56,875 bases of DNA. Origin: Mnemiopsis leidyi (Eukaryota > Ctenophora > Tentaculata > Lobata > Bolinopsidae). The notes under the pieces are model-generated. The model was given only the letters and a program-made list of their open reading frames with translations, did not search any database and was not told the DNA's origin. Shown one piece after another: positions 42,401 through 53,443 of this stretch (position 1 is the first letter of the stretch; each line of letters opens with the position of its first letter). Made by a program: the position numbers and the translations under genes. The stretch spans positions 164,001 through 220,875 of the forward strand of contig JH153048.1 in assembly GCA_000226015.1 (NCBI GenBank). Reading direction: 5' to 3'.

Positions 42401-45400
42401 AGTTCATGTACATCTAACTGTCAAGACAAGAAGAGCGGTACGTACCGAGAGGGCAAGCTGGAGGGGAGGGTGGTGTGTGCCAGGTCTGGTCCGCAGACTT
42501 CCGCGCAAACATCAGGTTACTGCCGCGCTTTATGTTCCCGCTGTTCCACAGTGCTGCAAATGAGCAAATGTGACTAAGTATTTGAATATCTATACTCTAG
42601 CTGTATTTACTAGGTAACATTCCGATTTCTAAGAGGAACAGGACTTAAATCTTTAAGATAGACCTATAGTCGGCAGATTGCAGCCCCTGGACTTAATATT
42701 TGTCAAGAAATAAAGATTAATTGACCAGACGTAGACCCAGATCTAAAGTTTGAAATCACAACTGAGCGTTTTCGTAAAGAATCAGGGGAACTTAAGAGCT
42801 GGATTGAGAGAAGGAACCCACCTTTAATACAAGCTGTCCAACTAGCTTGTGTTCCCTGTACAGCTGGCAAGTCTGATACTGCCAGACCACAGTTATTTAC
42901 TGTCATTATTGTCGTAGTTAACTGAAACAGTTTGTCGATCTTTTAGAAAATAGTTTGAAAAAATGTGAATAATGTGAGGGAAACGATCCGGATCTAAAGC
43001 AGTTTCAAAACTAACAGTAACTCACAATGACTAACAGTAACTATTTAAACTAACAGTAACTAACAGTAACTAACAGTAACTAACTGTACCTATTAACTAA
43101 CAATAACTAACTGTAACTAGAGATGATACCTGTAAGGGGTAAGATAAGAAACCGTGTATCGCTGAAACAGGTAAACTTGTTTTTCCATCAGCTGGCGCTG
43201 GCAGTCCTAGTTTCTTGTTTAGCTGATACAGTTTAGTTTTTTATCTGCTTATTTGCTCGAAAAAGGAACATTAAAATTCACTAGGCAGTCGGAAGGATTC
43301 TGACATTTTGCAAATAATATTGAGGATGAGCAACCTCTCTAACTTGCTTCAAACTTCAACAGCCTAAATCTCAATTGACTAGAAACTCTCAATTTTAAGG
43401 TAAAGAAACATTGGTGTCGGACTTTACCTCTGCTTTCTCCACGATTTCCTGGATGAGAACTTCAATAGCTTTACCAGATACCTCACCAAGCAGGTGGGGA
43501 ACTATTCCTGCGTAGAATCCCAATATTCCTTCTTCTCTGTGGATAGTTTGTTAATTAGTTAGTTAGAATCACAATATTCCTTCTTCTCTGTGGATAGTTT
43601 GTTAATTAGTTAGTTAGAATCACAATATTCCTTCTTCTCTGTCGATAGTTAGTTAGTTAGTTTGTTAGAATCCCAATATTCCTTCTTCTCTGTGGGTAGT
43701 TTGTTAGTTAGTTCGATAGATTCCCAATATTCCTTCTTCTCTGTGGGTAGTTTGTTAGCTAGTTCGATAGAATCCCAATATTCCTTCTTCTCTGTTGGTA
43801 GTTTGTTAGTTAGTTTGTTAGAATCCCCAATATTCCTTCTTCTCTGTGGATAGTTTGTTAGTTAGTCTGTTAGCTATATATTTAGAAAGTTAGATAGATA
43901 GATAGATAGTATTTCAATTGTACAAGACAGAAGATAGTGGACATAACATTAAAAACAGTACGTACCCAAATATAGTAGAAATAGCACTAAAAACAGTACA
44001 TACCCAAATATAGTAGAAGTAGCACTAAACAGTACATACCCAAATATAGTAGAAGTAGCACTAAAAACAGTACATACCCAAATATAGTAGAAATAGCACT
44101 AAAAACAGTACATACCCAAATATAGTAGAAATAGCACTAAAAACAGTACATACCCAAATATAGTAGAAATAGCACTAAAAACAGTACATACCCAAATATA
44201 GTAGAAATAGCACTAAAAACAGTACATACCCAAATATAGTAGAAATAGCACTAAAAACAGTACATACCCAAATATAGTAGAAATAGCACTAAAAACAGTA
44301 CTGTATTTCTCCTCTCCCCCTATCAGAGATACTATCATTCTGTTTGTAACCACGAGAAGGGGATGTGAGGTTATCACAGCCAGGGCTGTAGCTGCGCATT
44401 GTCGTGTAACCTAAAAACACGTGATTATCACACATTACACTCGTGGGTATTTCTGATCGAAAATGAGGAACTGATGTAGGTCCTGGCACTTGGATAAATT
44501 TAAATGACGATATAAACTAAAAAGTAACTAACAGAAACTAACAGTTACTAACGTTATCTAACAGTAACTAACAGTAACTAACAGAAACTAACAGTAAATA
44601 ACGGTATCTAACAGTAACTAACAGTAACTAACAGAAACTAACGGTTACTAACAGTGCAGTAACTAACAGTAACTAACGGTAACCAACGGTTACTAACAGT
44701 AACTAACGGTAACTAACAGTAACAAACAGTAAGTAGAATGTTATACCTCGTGAGCTATCTGTTCAGGCGGACATCTGCTAGTTGAGGCTGGGAGGGCAGC
44801 TAACACTTCAGATCGAACAGAGTTTGTAATGAATACTCCTCCGAGTCTAGGAGTTAGACCACGGTATAGGACCAGTCTAGAACCTTCTTTGTCTGCCTGT
44901 AGGTACATTTGTGAAGGTCAGAATCGGGATACACAAATAATATACATATACAAGTATCTTGTTATAGATATGATCACAAGAAAATGTAATTCAAAATATA
45001 ACTCACCAAGTATTTCATGTATTTGAATATGTTTGGGTAATAAAAGCCCCCGGAAAAGAAGAAAATGCTTGGTTTTCTGTAGGTCGGAGGTAACGGTTCA
45101 TATCCAACCTGCAATAAATCTGATCAAGTTATCATCTTAAGTAGCTACTTTTCAATCTCAACCACTAACAAACGCGACTTCCAATGTCCGTTGAGTTTAG
45201 TTTTGTAAGACTAATTTCACCCACAGCAATGAAGTGAAAACACAGACATACTATCATTGGCACAATTCATGCAAGTTAAGCGGCCAAATCAGTAATTAAT
45301 TTTCTACCAGATGTTTTATGATCAAATATCAGCAAGCTGTATGGGCGGCGCATGATAACTTTCCATGGTATAAAGCTTTTGGAAATATATAAAAATTCGA

Positions 45401-45738
45401 CATGGAGGAATTTGCAACAGCAATAAATTGAAATTTGATGGGATTGTTCCTAGCAGCAAAATAAAGAATCAAAGCCACATCCTCGCTATTTCATCAACAT
45501 TGCAAATGCTCATTCAGGATTCTTATTTCAATGTGCAATAACTTCTTAAATCTTAAACCTAAAAAGTGGTGTAAAGAATTTACTATACTACATTTAAAGT
45601 GTTAGCTACCTGTAGCAACACTGTTACGGTATGGAAAGGCTTGCAAATCAAAACTTGAGCTAGGCTGCCCAGCATTTTGACTGTTGGATTCTTGCCAGCT
45701 TCAGAGCGGAGCATCCGGCCTATGTCACCGTCTACCAT
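39457..45738 (-). CDS. MTCH2: Mitochondrial carrier homologue MTCH2
   Basis: Nine exons: 45610-45738, 45007-45108, 44747-44896, 44268-44410, 43428-43536, 43130-43222, 42822-42921, 42446-42553, 39457-39611; 362 residues, against 303 in human MTCH2. MTCH2 is a mitochondrial outer-membrane member of the SLC25 fold, implicated in BID recruitment and as an insertase. Matches to the family: VLLQVGYEPLPPT, YRGLTPRLGG, ITSHPLLVV, EEGILGFYAGIVPHLLG, GFLSYPLQ and TVNNCGLA, then RGSNLMFARK. The C-terminal exon adds a proline/glutamate-rich extension (PEIPEMPEIP, CPDGKCDLKP) absent from vertebrate MTCH2. The start chosen is the first ATG (MVDGDIGRM); open frame continues upstream without another ATG. The intron between exons 4 and 5 has tandemly repeated splice sites at both ends. 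Confidence 0.93.
40340..40590. repeat. 31-bp minisatellite in the last MTCH2 intron
   Basis: Eight copies of a unit containing gtgtacattgtacattcc and agacatg. The unit is partly palindromic (tgtacattgtaca). All open frames here are repeat artefacts. Confidence 0.9.
41400..41582. repeat. 24-bp minisatellite
   Basis: Five to six copies of acatgggtacacgagtactc plus aaat, preceded by acatgagt and gacagaagt units; it abuts the foldback element at 41583 and a short remnant (acacgagtacatgagtac) continues on its far side at 42263. In the last MTCH2 intron. Confidence 0.9.
41583..42216. mobile_element. 634-bp foldback DNA element
   Basis: Long imperfect terminal inverted repeats: left CAGGAACTTAAAGCACC, then GGGCATCAATTGC; right end is their complement (gggcat reads as atgccc at 42189). 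A second inverted block deeper in (cttggccgtttgtcattg against aatgagaaacggccaag) extends the arms. Flanked by TACA on both sides (41579-41582, 42217-42220), a 4-bp duplication. No transposase. Confidence 0.75.
43015..43110. repeat. TAACAGTAAC repeat near MTCH2 exon 6
   Basis: Copies of a 10-bp ctaacagtaa unit begin about 20 bp past the donor of exon 6 on the coding strand. The same unit forms a second, larger array at 44520-44735. Confidence 0.8.
43537..43893 (-). repeat. Array of seven 3' splice sites of MTCH2 exon 5
   Basis: A unit of 51 bp (one step 52) contains the acceptor (ccacag) and the first 22-23 bases of exon 5 (AGAAGAAGGAATATTGGG then ATTC). Exon-start positions on the plus coordinate: 43536, 43587, 43638, 43689, 43740, 43791, 43843. 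Only the copy at 43536 continues into real exon 5; the others run into stop codons within the unit, so using them as cassette exons would give nonsense. Confidence 0.9.
43966..44305 (-). repeat. Array of nine 5' splice sites of MTCH2 exon 4
   Basis: A 38-bp unit (one step 36) contains the last bases of exon 4, GTGCTATTTCTACTATATTT then GG, and its donor gtatgtactg. Exon ends on the plus coordinate: 44268, 44230, 44192, 44154, 44116, 44078, 44040, 44004, 43966. Phase requires the 44268 donor to join exon 5 correctly; 38 bp is not a multiple of three, so each outer donor shifts the frame. The outermost copy has gtacgt. Confidence 0.9.
44520..44735. repeat. TAACAGTAAC repeat in an MTCH2 intron
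   Basis: About twenty imperfect copies of a 10-bp ctaacagtaa unit between exons 3 and 4 of MTCH2, starting about 12 bp from the exon 3 donor at 44747. Confidence 0.9.
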
Positions 45739-47069
45739 TGCTAAACTGGCATTTTGTCTCTTAGTCAATCGTGGATTTTACTTTACCCATAGCATGCATG
45801 TGTGTAGAGCACACACATGCATTCTCACAAACACAGATGTGAACACAGCACACACTCACACACACAAACATACACAGGTACAAACAGGCATACACACATA
45901 CGGGCAGGCACATACAAACAAACACTTAAATTACACAAATCCATACTAAAGCTCATGTATATATACATTCAGTTGGAATGATCCGTACACAAACAGGATA
46001 AGCGCAATTTTCTGACCAAAAATAAGATGTTTTAATATTTCATCGTATACAACTAAATTATAAGCGAGAAATTTGGTTGAGCTTTGCATTCAAACACTTA
46101 ATTATTCAATCAAATCATCAGTTATAAAATCATGAAGTTAGTTTAACTAAATGACAAAAAGCCAGTTGCAGTTACTGGGGAACGGAAGTGATCTTACACA
46201 AATTGAAATTTGATCAAAGAAAAGTGAAGTATATTCTGTGAATCGACATGATAGTACACAGCATTACCAATATAACTAATGTCTCATATAATATAATACG
46301 TTAACAACACTAACTTGTATGAGTATTTTGACAACATTTACAGGTTGGAGTAGGGTTGTGTAAACACAGTTTATAGTCAGGTCCCCCACTGAGGGCAGAC
46401 CTCCTGATAACTTGTCCATCCTAATGTGAGAATTTGTAACGGATTTTATAGAAGAAAATTATTGGAATACAAGTTCCAAATTGTTGATTTATTTCAGTAT
46501 ATTTGAAAATAAATGTATCATAACGATACTAACAATTTTGTTGATTACTTTGGTAGTTATTATAGGTTACTAAATCTTACTCATAAAATACACAAATGTA
46601 ACTAAATTTGGTTCTCCAATAAATTCATTATATCACAAATTTAAGTTTGTATACCAACAGGCTGTGGGCTTATGAGAAGCTTATGATCTAATCTCTTCAA
46701 GGGATAATTAATTGGCTTATCAAGGTACTGTTGAATCAAATGGGCATACTTGATCATTAGATAGAAATTCTTGATCCATGAATTATACTGCTCAGTAAAA
46801 AACTATGAACTGGCAATGAGTTTGAAATGCAATTATAACAATTGCCATCATCGGAAACCTACTATTGAAAACACATCAAAACTTCCAAAACCATGAACAA
46901 ATAAATTAATGAATGTTTGCCTAGCTTTGTTAGCACTAAAGTTATTAGATGATATTTACATTACGACTCAAGCTGCTAGAACAATCATAAACCTATGATA
47001 ATACATGACTTCAGGGTAGATCACAACAGCCTATGATTTGTGTTAATTGTTCAACTACAACTCATGAGC
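45739..47069. other. MTCH2 promoter region and 3' flank of the small mitochondrial gene
   Basis: No coding exon found. CA-rich low-complexity sequence at about 45808-45925, then AT-rich sequence to the next stop codon. Confidence 0.4.
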
Positions 47070-47991
47070 TTATTCGTCATCATCATCATCAACATCATCA
47101 TCAGCTTCATCATCCCCATCTTCAGGCTCTGCTGCCTCATCTACAGCAGCATTTCGTTCGGCTCTGATCTTATCTGAAATTTGACTTATGTCAGCTGTTT
47201 TTTGTAGAAAATTGTCATTGAATTTGGTTTTTGGTCATGATAGTTAAGGTTCTCTGCTAGACTCAATATATGTTATTGTTCGGTGTTGATACAGAAGCAG
47301 AATTTGGTAAATATAGATTGAAACAACCAACAAGAGATTTCAAAAATGGCTGCCAAAATTATGCACAAAAAATAAATGATCAAATTTTTTACAGCAGTGC
47401 ATGAAATGAAAAAAAGCAAGTGCATTAACATATCAGATTTATTAGTGTACCAAATCTAACTTACCCCAATCAATTTCGCCAAACTTGGGTTTAAATAGAT
47501 CAACTGAGTATGCCTGCAAAGATGAGATGAAACAATAAGTTCCATTATTAAAAGAATGGTCACAATGAATGCAATCAAAACACATCCTGAAATTAATAAC
47601 ATCAAGACAATGATATGTATACATCGTACCCAAAAGCACATCAGGGAAAGAGCTCCAAGTCCAGACAAGAAGTGGAGTTTCTGCTTGGTGTACGGCCATG
47701 GGTTTTCACCATCAGGATTTTTGGGTGGGCCATTGTGAAATCTGAAGTGCATGGTTTTTTATATCTAAATTACGAAATCTAATTATTTGCATTGAAAAAT
47801 CTCCAAGCAACAAGTCAAGGCCATGACTAGGTCAGGCTAACCATAACTTTCTTTAAATATGACCCAGGGCCAATATGACCCAGGGCCAATAGTCAGCCTA
47901 AGATCAATGACAGAACTTACTTTCGAGTACAAGCCCTCTGTGCACCTTTAATGCTTGACATCATTCTTGATGCAAGAAGTCTTGAAGCCAT
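47070..47991 (-). CDS. Small probable mitochondrial single-pass protein
   Basis: Four exons with consistent phase: 47921-47991, 47630-47741, 47465-47513, 47070-47173; 111 residues. The N-terminus MASRLLASRMMSSIKGAQR is a typical mitochondrial presequence (Arg/Ser-rich, no acidic residue). It is followed by FHNGPPKNPDGENPWPY, a hydrophobic segment (LHFLSGLGALSLMCFWAYSV) and a strongly acidic tail (DGDDEADDDVDDDDDE). Length and order (presequence, GPxKN motif, one membrane span) recall small subunits of respiratory complexes such as COX7C, but the acidic tail does not fit and I do not assign it. Confidence 0.7.
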
Positions 47992-49600
47992 GGCTATACC
48001 TAGAGAATTACATAAATAGATCGAAGAAACTACATGTTATCCTCTTGTCTTTGCACTACTTTTGGCAAATTAAAAAAAAGCATTTACATGTCCACTACAT
48101 GAGAAATTTATTAGGTCACCCTTTCCAGTGGGGTAACATTGCAGGTCTAGCCAGTATGGCGCCCCTCCACGATGAAAATGCGCCCCTAAGTGGCGCCCCT
48201 GGTGTAATGGCTTACTGGGAGCAATTTGTGAAAATATGGCCGAAAAATCTAAATAAATAGTGAAGTTATTAAACCAAACATGCGATTTTGCTAGTCGCAC
48301 AGTTAACCTTGCAAAATTGTCCCATATTTTTATGACGATTAGGCGCCCCCTTATCATGGCGCCCCCCGGCGTAGCCGGGGTGGCCGGGGCATCGTTACGC
48401 CGCCGACCCTTTCATTTTGTCAGTACTCTTCCAAGTTCAACTATTTGATACCATTACCCTTTACAAGCAGGAATCTTGGAAAGGATGGAGGGAGACAGGT
48501 GGAAGGAGACCAGGGGGCAGAGGGGGAGGAAGCGGGAGAAATACGAGAAAGGGGACAAGAGAGAAGATAAAGAAGGGTGGGGAGGGGGAAGGCTAATAGA
48601 CCAGAGGACTGAGGAACGAGAGAATGAGGGGAGGATAGAAAATTAAGAAAGAGAAGGCGGGAGGAAGGATAAACCAGCCGGAGGACTGGGTTACGTTCTG
48701 TCTGTAATCTTTAGTGAAATACTTCACAGGTACTGAAAAAGTAACCATTAATATACTAAATATTAAAGGCTGGGCAATCAGATAAAAAACGAGAATTCAA
48801 TAAACAAGAACAAAAACAAAAACAAGCAACAACAAGCCTGAACGTTTGCACGATTAAGAAATTTTAAGTAAACCACTTTTTATTTGCACTGTTCAGTAAA
48901 CCACTTTTTATTTGCACTGTTCAGTAAACCACTTTCTTTTTGCACTGTTTTTCAGTTTACAGTAAACCATTTTGTATTAGCACTGTTTTTGGCTCACCAG
49001 TGATCGCTATCAGTGAAAGTGTCGCTCGCCACGTCGACATTTCACAGCACTGACCGAGTGACGCAGATTTTTCAATCCATCAATAGATTAACTCAGCGCA
49101 GTAGGTAAGGAAATGCAGTCAGAAATACAGAAAATCGTGAAAAAGTCAACATCTCATGTGAATCTGAATCTACAGAATCCACAGAACGAAACCTGCTCGC
49201 AAGTCGCAAAATTTGTGAACAGTCTATTGCAAATTAAGTAAAAAAACCTTTAACTTTGTGAAAGCGCTGCGAGGAAAATTGATCAACTAAAGACTAAGAA
49301 AATAGCCGATCAAAAGATCCCAATTAAAATTCAGAAAAGACAGCTTAGTTCAGTGAAGGAGAAAAGCTGGAAAGATTTAGTCAAGAACAGCACCAGTCAA
49401 GCTAAACATATTGGAAACCGCTAACCGAAAACTCAGTAAAACAAACTGTAAGAACCAGGTCGACAAATCGTATGATTAATCGTTTCAAGGACGGTGATAG
49501 GGAAGTGAAGTGTGAGATCATAGAGCAAATTAAGAATTTTTTAAGTCAACTGTGGACTGGTATAATTAATGCATCCGAATTTGGAATTCATTGCCTATAT
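47992..49600. other. Intergenic, repeat-rich
   Basis: No supportable gene. Contains gcgcccct-rich sequence with a CCCCGGC-GTA-GCCGGGG hairpin (48120-48400), purine-rich AGGGAG sequence (48475-48670), three to four copies of a 27-bp unit (cagtaaaccactttttattt) at 48865-48975, and a stretch at 49100-49560 whose plus-strand frames look like decayed coding sequence with many stops. Confidence 0.5.
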
Positions 49601-49602
49601 TA

Positions 49603-50378
49603 TTGACGAGATTCAAGCCGTGCGCAAGTCGGGTAACACCTCATCAAAGAATTTACAAAGCCGACAGCAGACAGAATTGATATGAATGACAAAGGAGCAT
49701 GAAAAGGCAGGTCTTTATTGATACACGTTGCATAGCCCTGCTGCCGCGAAGCGGCAGCCTCCGGCGCCATTGAAAAATTTTTTTGAAAAGGGTCACAACG
49801 TGAGACAAGGCCAAGGTCTTTAATGTAAAAATTGAACTTGACGAGATGATATCCGTCTAACGAGCAGAAAACTGCGAGCCGCGCGCGGATCGGGTAACAC
49901 CTCGACAAAGATTGAACTTAAAAGCGCAAAGAAATTCAACTTCAATTTGACTTGCTAAGCCAACATAGCTTTGACGAGATGATATCCGTTGAACATTTTA
50001 ACGTTCTCGCTAACGTTCTCGCTAGGTAAGCAGCAAGTTAAGCTGCGAGCCGCGCGTGAGTCGGGTAACACCTCAACAACATAGGTGAACATTTGCTAAA
50101 TATGTAGTTCATTTGCGAAATTAGAACGTACACGCGCGCCCGCGCCGCAAAAGCTCACACGCTATAAGCGTCCCAAAAGGGCGCGCGAATTATATGTTAT
50201 AGCCATGCATCTCGTCAATTTCGCATTTGCGTTCCATTGGCTGCCATACCGAGCGCGGCAGCAGGTCAGGTAGACAGGTAAGCACCGTATTTGTCGAGGT
50301 GTTACTCGACTCGCGCGCGGCTCGCAGCTTGCTGCTCTCCTGGCGAGACGTTTCGTTAGAAAGTTAGACAGATATCAT
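49603..50378. mobile_element. Cluster of four MITE family B copies
   Basis: Copies at 49603-49647, 49838-49908, 49971-50079 and 50291-50378 share the ends TTGACGAGATGATATCC and CGGGTAACACCTCGACAA (the last in reverse orientation and decayed at one end). They vary from 45 to about 110 bp. The 49838 copy is flanked by matching ATTGAAC sequences, suggesting an 8-9 bp duplication. The same ends define the intact copy at 10904-11093. Confidence 0.75.
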
Positions 50379-50548
50379 AACACTGTATTTATCCTGGTCA
50401 TTGTTTTTGGAGGAAACTAGAGGCAAAATTCAAACTACAGGTAAAAACAAAATTTTCAGGAAAACACAAACTTTTTGTTTACAGCATTTATTATAAATCA
50501 AATTGTAAATATTTCAATTTCTGTGTTGGATCAAGTATGGGACACGGG

Positions 50549-52235
50549 TTAACCCGGCATGTACTTTATTCCGTTTGGGAGAGAGCCTTGCTCAATCTCG
50601 TGGCCACACACTTTTTGTGTCCTTTGGCTCATCGTGTAAAGAGAACGGTTAGAGAGAACGGGTTTGACTAACCTCCATTTCTGTGATTCGTTCAGTGAAC
50701 TTAACAACACACATCTGGCCTGAGGATAAGGTGAATATGGAAGACTCAGGGTGTATTGTCGTCTCACGGTCTGAGTGATAGGAAGATAGCTGCTAGAACC
50801 CTCATACTTGTTGATCTGAGGGGCCGTTAGATAGTCCGGTTGATAAATGTATTTTGCTCTGTAGATTTCAGATAGGACATCATTAATCTTGTCGAGAAGT
50901 ATGAAAGAGGCTTTAGTGATTCAGGGATTGGTGGAACCTTATCAGAGGATTTAGAGCCTGTGTATCTATATATTGTGCCAAATGATATGACAGAGTGACC
51001 GTTTTCAGATTCAAATGAACAGCCCTCAATAAATCTAGTCGGCTACTCTGCCTGCTGATTGAATTCAGAGGTATGCATGGCATCTGCTTATGTGGGATAG
51101 GAGGAATTGCTTTTCTGATGGGGGCCTGAATTCTCGATGGGTGAAACTGGAAGATGGGATCAGGTGATATGGAGTGTGTGATCAGGAGTGTGTGATGGCA
51201 GTGATGACGTTGCTGACACACGTTCAGTTGACCTAAGGGACTCGTCAGAGTGCTTAAGCTCACCAGCTCATTTGTTTGGAGGGCTTCAAGTTTGCACGAG
51301 AAGTCTGCCAGAAGGGGCTCAGAGGCTTCTGACAATTCATTTTGAGGAGGAGGATTAAGATGTCTGAAGCTAGCAGTTCTTCTTGCAGTCGAGAGATGTT
51401 TGAGTTGAGCAGATTAATAACAGACTCGTCCTCTTGTTTTAGCTCTGTCAAGATGTGACTCAATGTTTCAATCTCAGTATCAAGGCCAATTATTCAAGTT
51501 AGGGAAATTTTCTTTAACCTCTGCGTGCAACTCGTTGATTGGACAAGGAAAACTATCTTCTTATGGAAATCAATTTTGATGTACGACATCATCTTCAGTC
51601 TCTAATTATTTGTATAATAGTGGTGTTGAAATTATTAAAACTCATGGCCAAGGAGAGAGTTTTCTTTCTTTGAGTCTACTATCCAACTGTGATAGAGTGT
51701 CCATGTTTTAAGAATGGGAGTTCATGTCAAGACTCCCCAGCAGTGCTCAAAACTAGCTAAAGTTTTCATTATTTTTTGAGGCAATTGATGGCTGGTAGGC
51801 TAAATTTGAGTGCTGCAGGGAATGAGTGTTTCTGTAATTATGGCATATGTCAACTGTAGTTTCAGTGGTGGGGACAGGAGAGACAAAGCAGCGGAGGCAA
51901 AGATACTGAGACAATCTTTTAATAATTGTGTCGTCTAGACCTGTCAGGCCAACACAGTCAACATGCTAGAATTGGCGGCATTTAGAGCAGTCAATTTTCC
52001 AGAGAGATTCATTGCAAGGGCAGGAGCCTTTCTCTCTGGGCTTGTCACTTAGTCCTGACAGTGGTGCACTGGAACTTACATTCACTGCATCTGATTCTGA
52101 TTTACTGGAGGATCTTTTTCCAGTAGAGGTTGGAGCTTTGCGTGCTCCAGGACCAGATCCAGGTCTTAGAGGTGAGATTGTGCTTGTGCTAGCCCTTCGA
52201 CCCTGGTTGTTCTTTCCATAAAGTCCCATGATCAT
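50549..52235 (-). pseudogene. Decayed retroelement ORF1 with PHD-like finger
   Basis: Read on the minus strand, a Ser/Pro-rich basic start (MIMGLYGKNNQGRR) leads into a cysteine-rich PHD-like finger, CPCNESLWKIDCSKCRQF, an in-frame TAG, then HVDCVGLTGL and LCLRCF. A coiled-coil-like stretch follows (LNSNISRLQEELLAS) in another frame, then a proline-rich part (RKAIPPIPHKQMPC), so there are at least one stop and several frameshifts. PHD-type fingers plus coiled coil are known in ORF1 proteins of some CR1/L2-like non-LTR retrotransposons; assignment to that group is inference. No reverse transcriptase is present. Confidence 0.6.
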
Positions 52236-53443
52236 TTAAGCAACAGTTGACCTGAGAATCAGTGTTTTGACACTCATCAAGCCCTTTAAAAAGCCATAGT
52301 GTGTTGATGAATGACATATTAACTTCTTAGTTCCTACAAGATAGAAGCAACACATGGCGCATTCCCGACTTGTGTGAGAAAGAAAGTAGTGAATGTTTTT
52401 TAAATTTTCCAACATGTTTTGACAATTATGTGCCCCTGATCCTAAAACTGTGTCCTCCTAAAAGGTGGAAAAATTAAGCAGAACAAGCATATCTATATTG
52501 GAATCATGAGACCTAATTACAGCTATTAAATGTATTTTGGGTATTCTAGGTACTTAAAGTAGGGAAATACAAACTCATTCCCTGGTGCTGTTGCAGTACA
52601 CTTAAATGTTGGATCAATTTTGGTGTACCTACCTGGTGCACACTTTTTTAAGCATTTAAGCTGCAATCTTTCAGAGGGTGTAGCGATTATCAATTATCAG
52701 AGACAGCATAGTGTTAAATTTGAAATTTTGTTGGAATCGTTGATAGCATCAAGTAGTTATTGTTTTCCTTAAGTTATTAAGTCTCATTCTTCGATTTTAA
52801 CTGAGCTTCGTTAATTTTCTCTGTAGACTTAAAAAAGCCTTTTTTAGGAAACTTTTTGTCAAATATTCGGAACTGACACTTTCATATCTATTTACTCAAT
52901 ATATTTGTAAAGTAGTGGTGTTGAAAGTATAAATTAATTAATTACTTCTTTCAACAATACTACTATAGAAATCATTTGAGTAAATGAATATGAACATGTC
53001 AGGTCGAAATATTTGACGAAAAGTTTCCAGAACAAAGAAAATCAACAAAGCTACTTAAATTTTGTTGGTTGTACCTGATTAGTGCTCAGATTGAAGAGAA
53101 TGTTCGAAAATCTTCCTCCCCATAAGAAAGATTTATTCTCATACCTATTCTTAATCTTCAGTGACAGGAATGATCATATGAAAATATCATTTTGCCCACG
53201 TCAAAAATGATAGAATCAGATGAGTTGAGCTATTAAGCAGGCAGTGACAAGATGGTTCCAGATACAACAGTGCAAGAAAAGAAGTCTTGCTCATGGTATG
53301 TTAAAGCATGATAATAGTGTTTTAGGTAAAAATCTCCAGGAATTTGTGTTTCTTCTTTCTCCATATTAACAAATGTCATCAACAATTCTGATTCCTTGTC
53401 CTGATTCCTTAGAACATTGACCATGTATTGGCTCTTGTTTCAG
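52236..53443. other. Region upstream of TTLL5 exons; no exon found
   Basis: The first coding exon of TTLL5 (about 25-30 residues expected before the first exon seen) should lie here or further left but was not recognised. The foldback element is listed separately. Confidence 0.4.
52799..53055. mobile_element. Foldback element with arms of about 100-130 bp
   Basis: Left arm about 52799-52930, right arm about 52947-53055, imperfect inverted copies: ggaaactttttgtcaaatat against its complement at 53013-53033, and tagtggtgttgaaag against ctttcaacaatacta. The loop is about 17 nt (aaattaattaatta). No coding capacity. Confidence 0.65.

Noticed and set aside
44004..44268. A separate 21-nt MTCH2 micro-exon repeated nine times
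   Set aside because: The same bases are simply the end of the 44268-44410 exon (EKYSTVFSAISTIF), so the array repeats an exon end with its donor rather than a whole exon.
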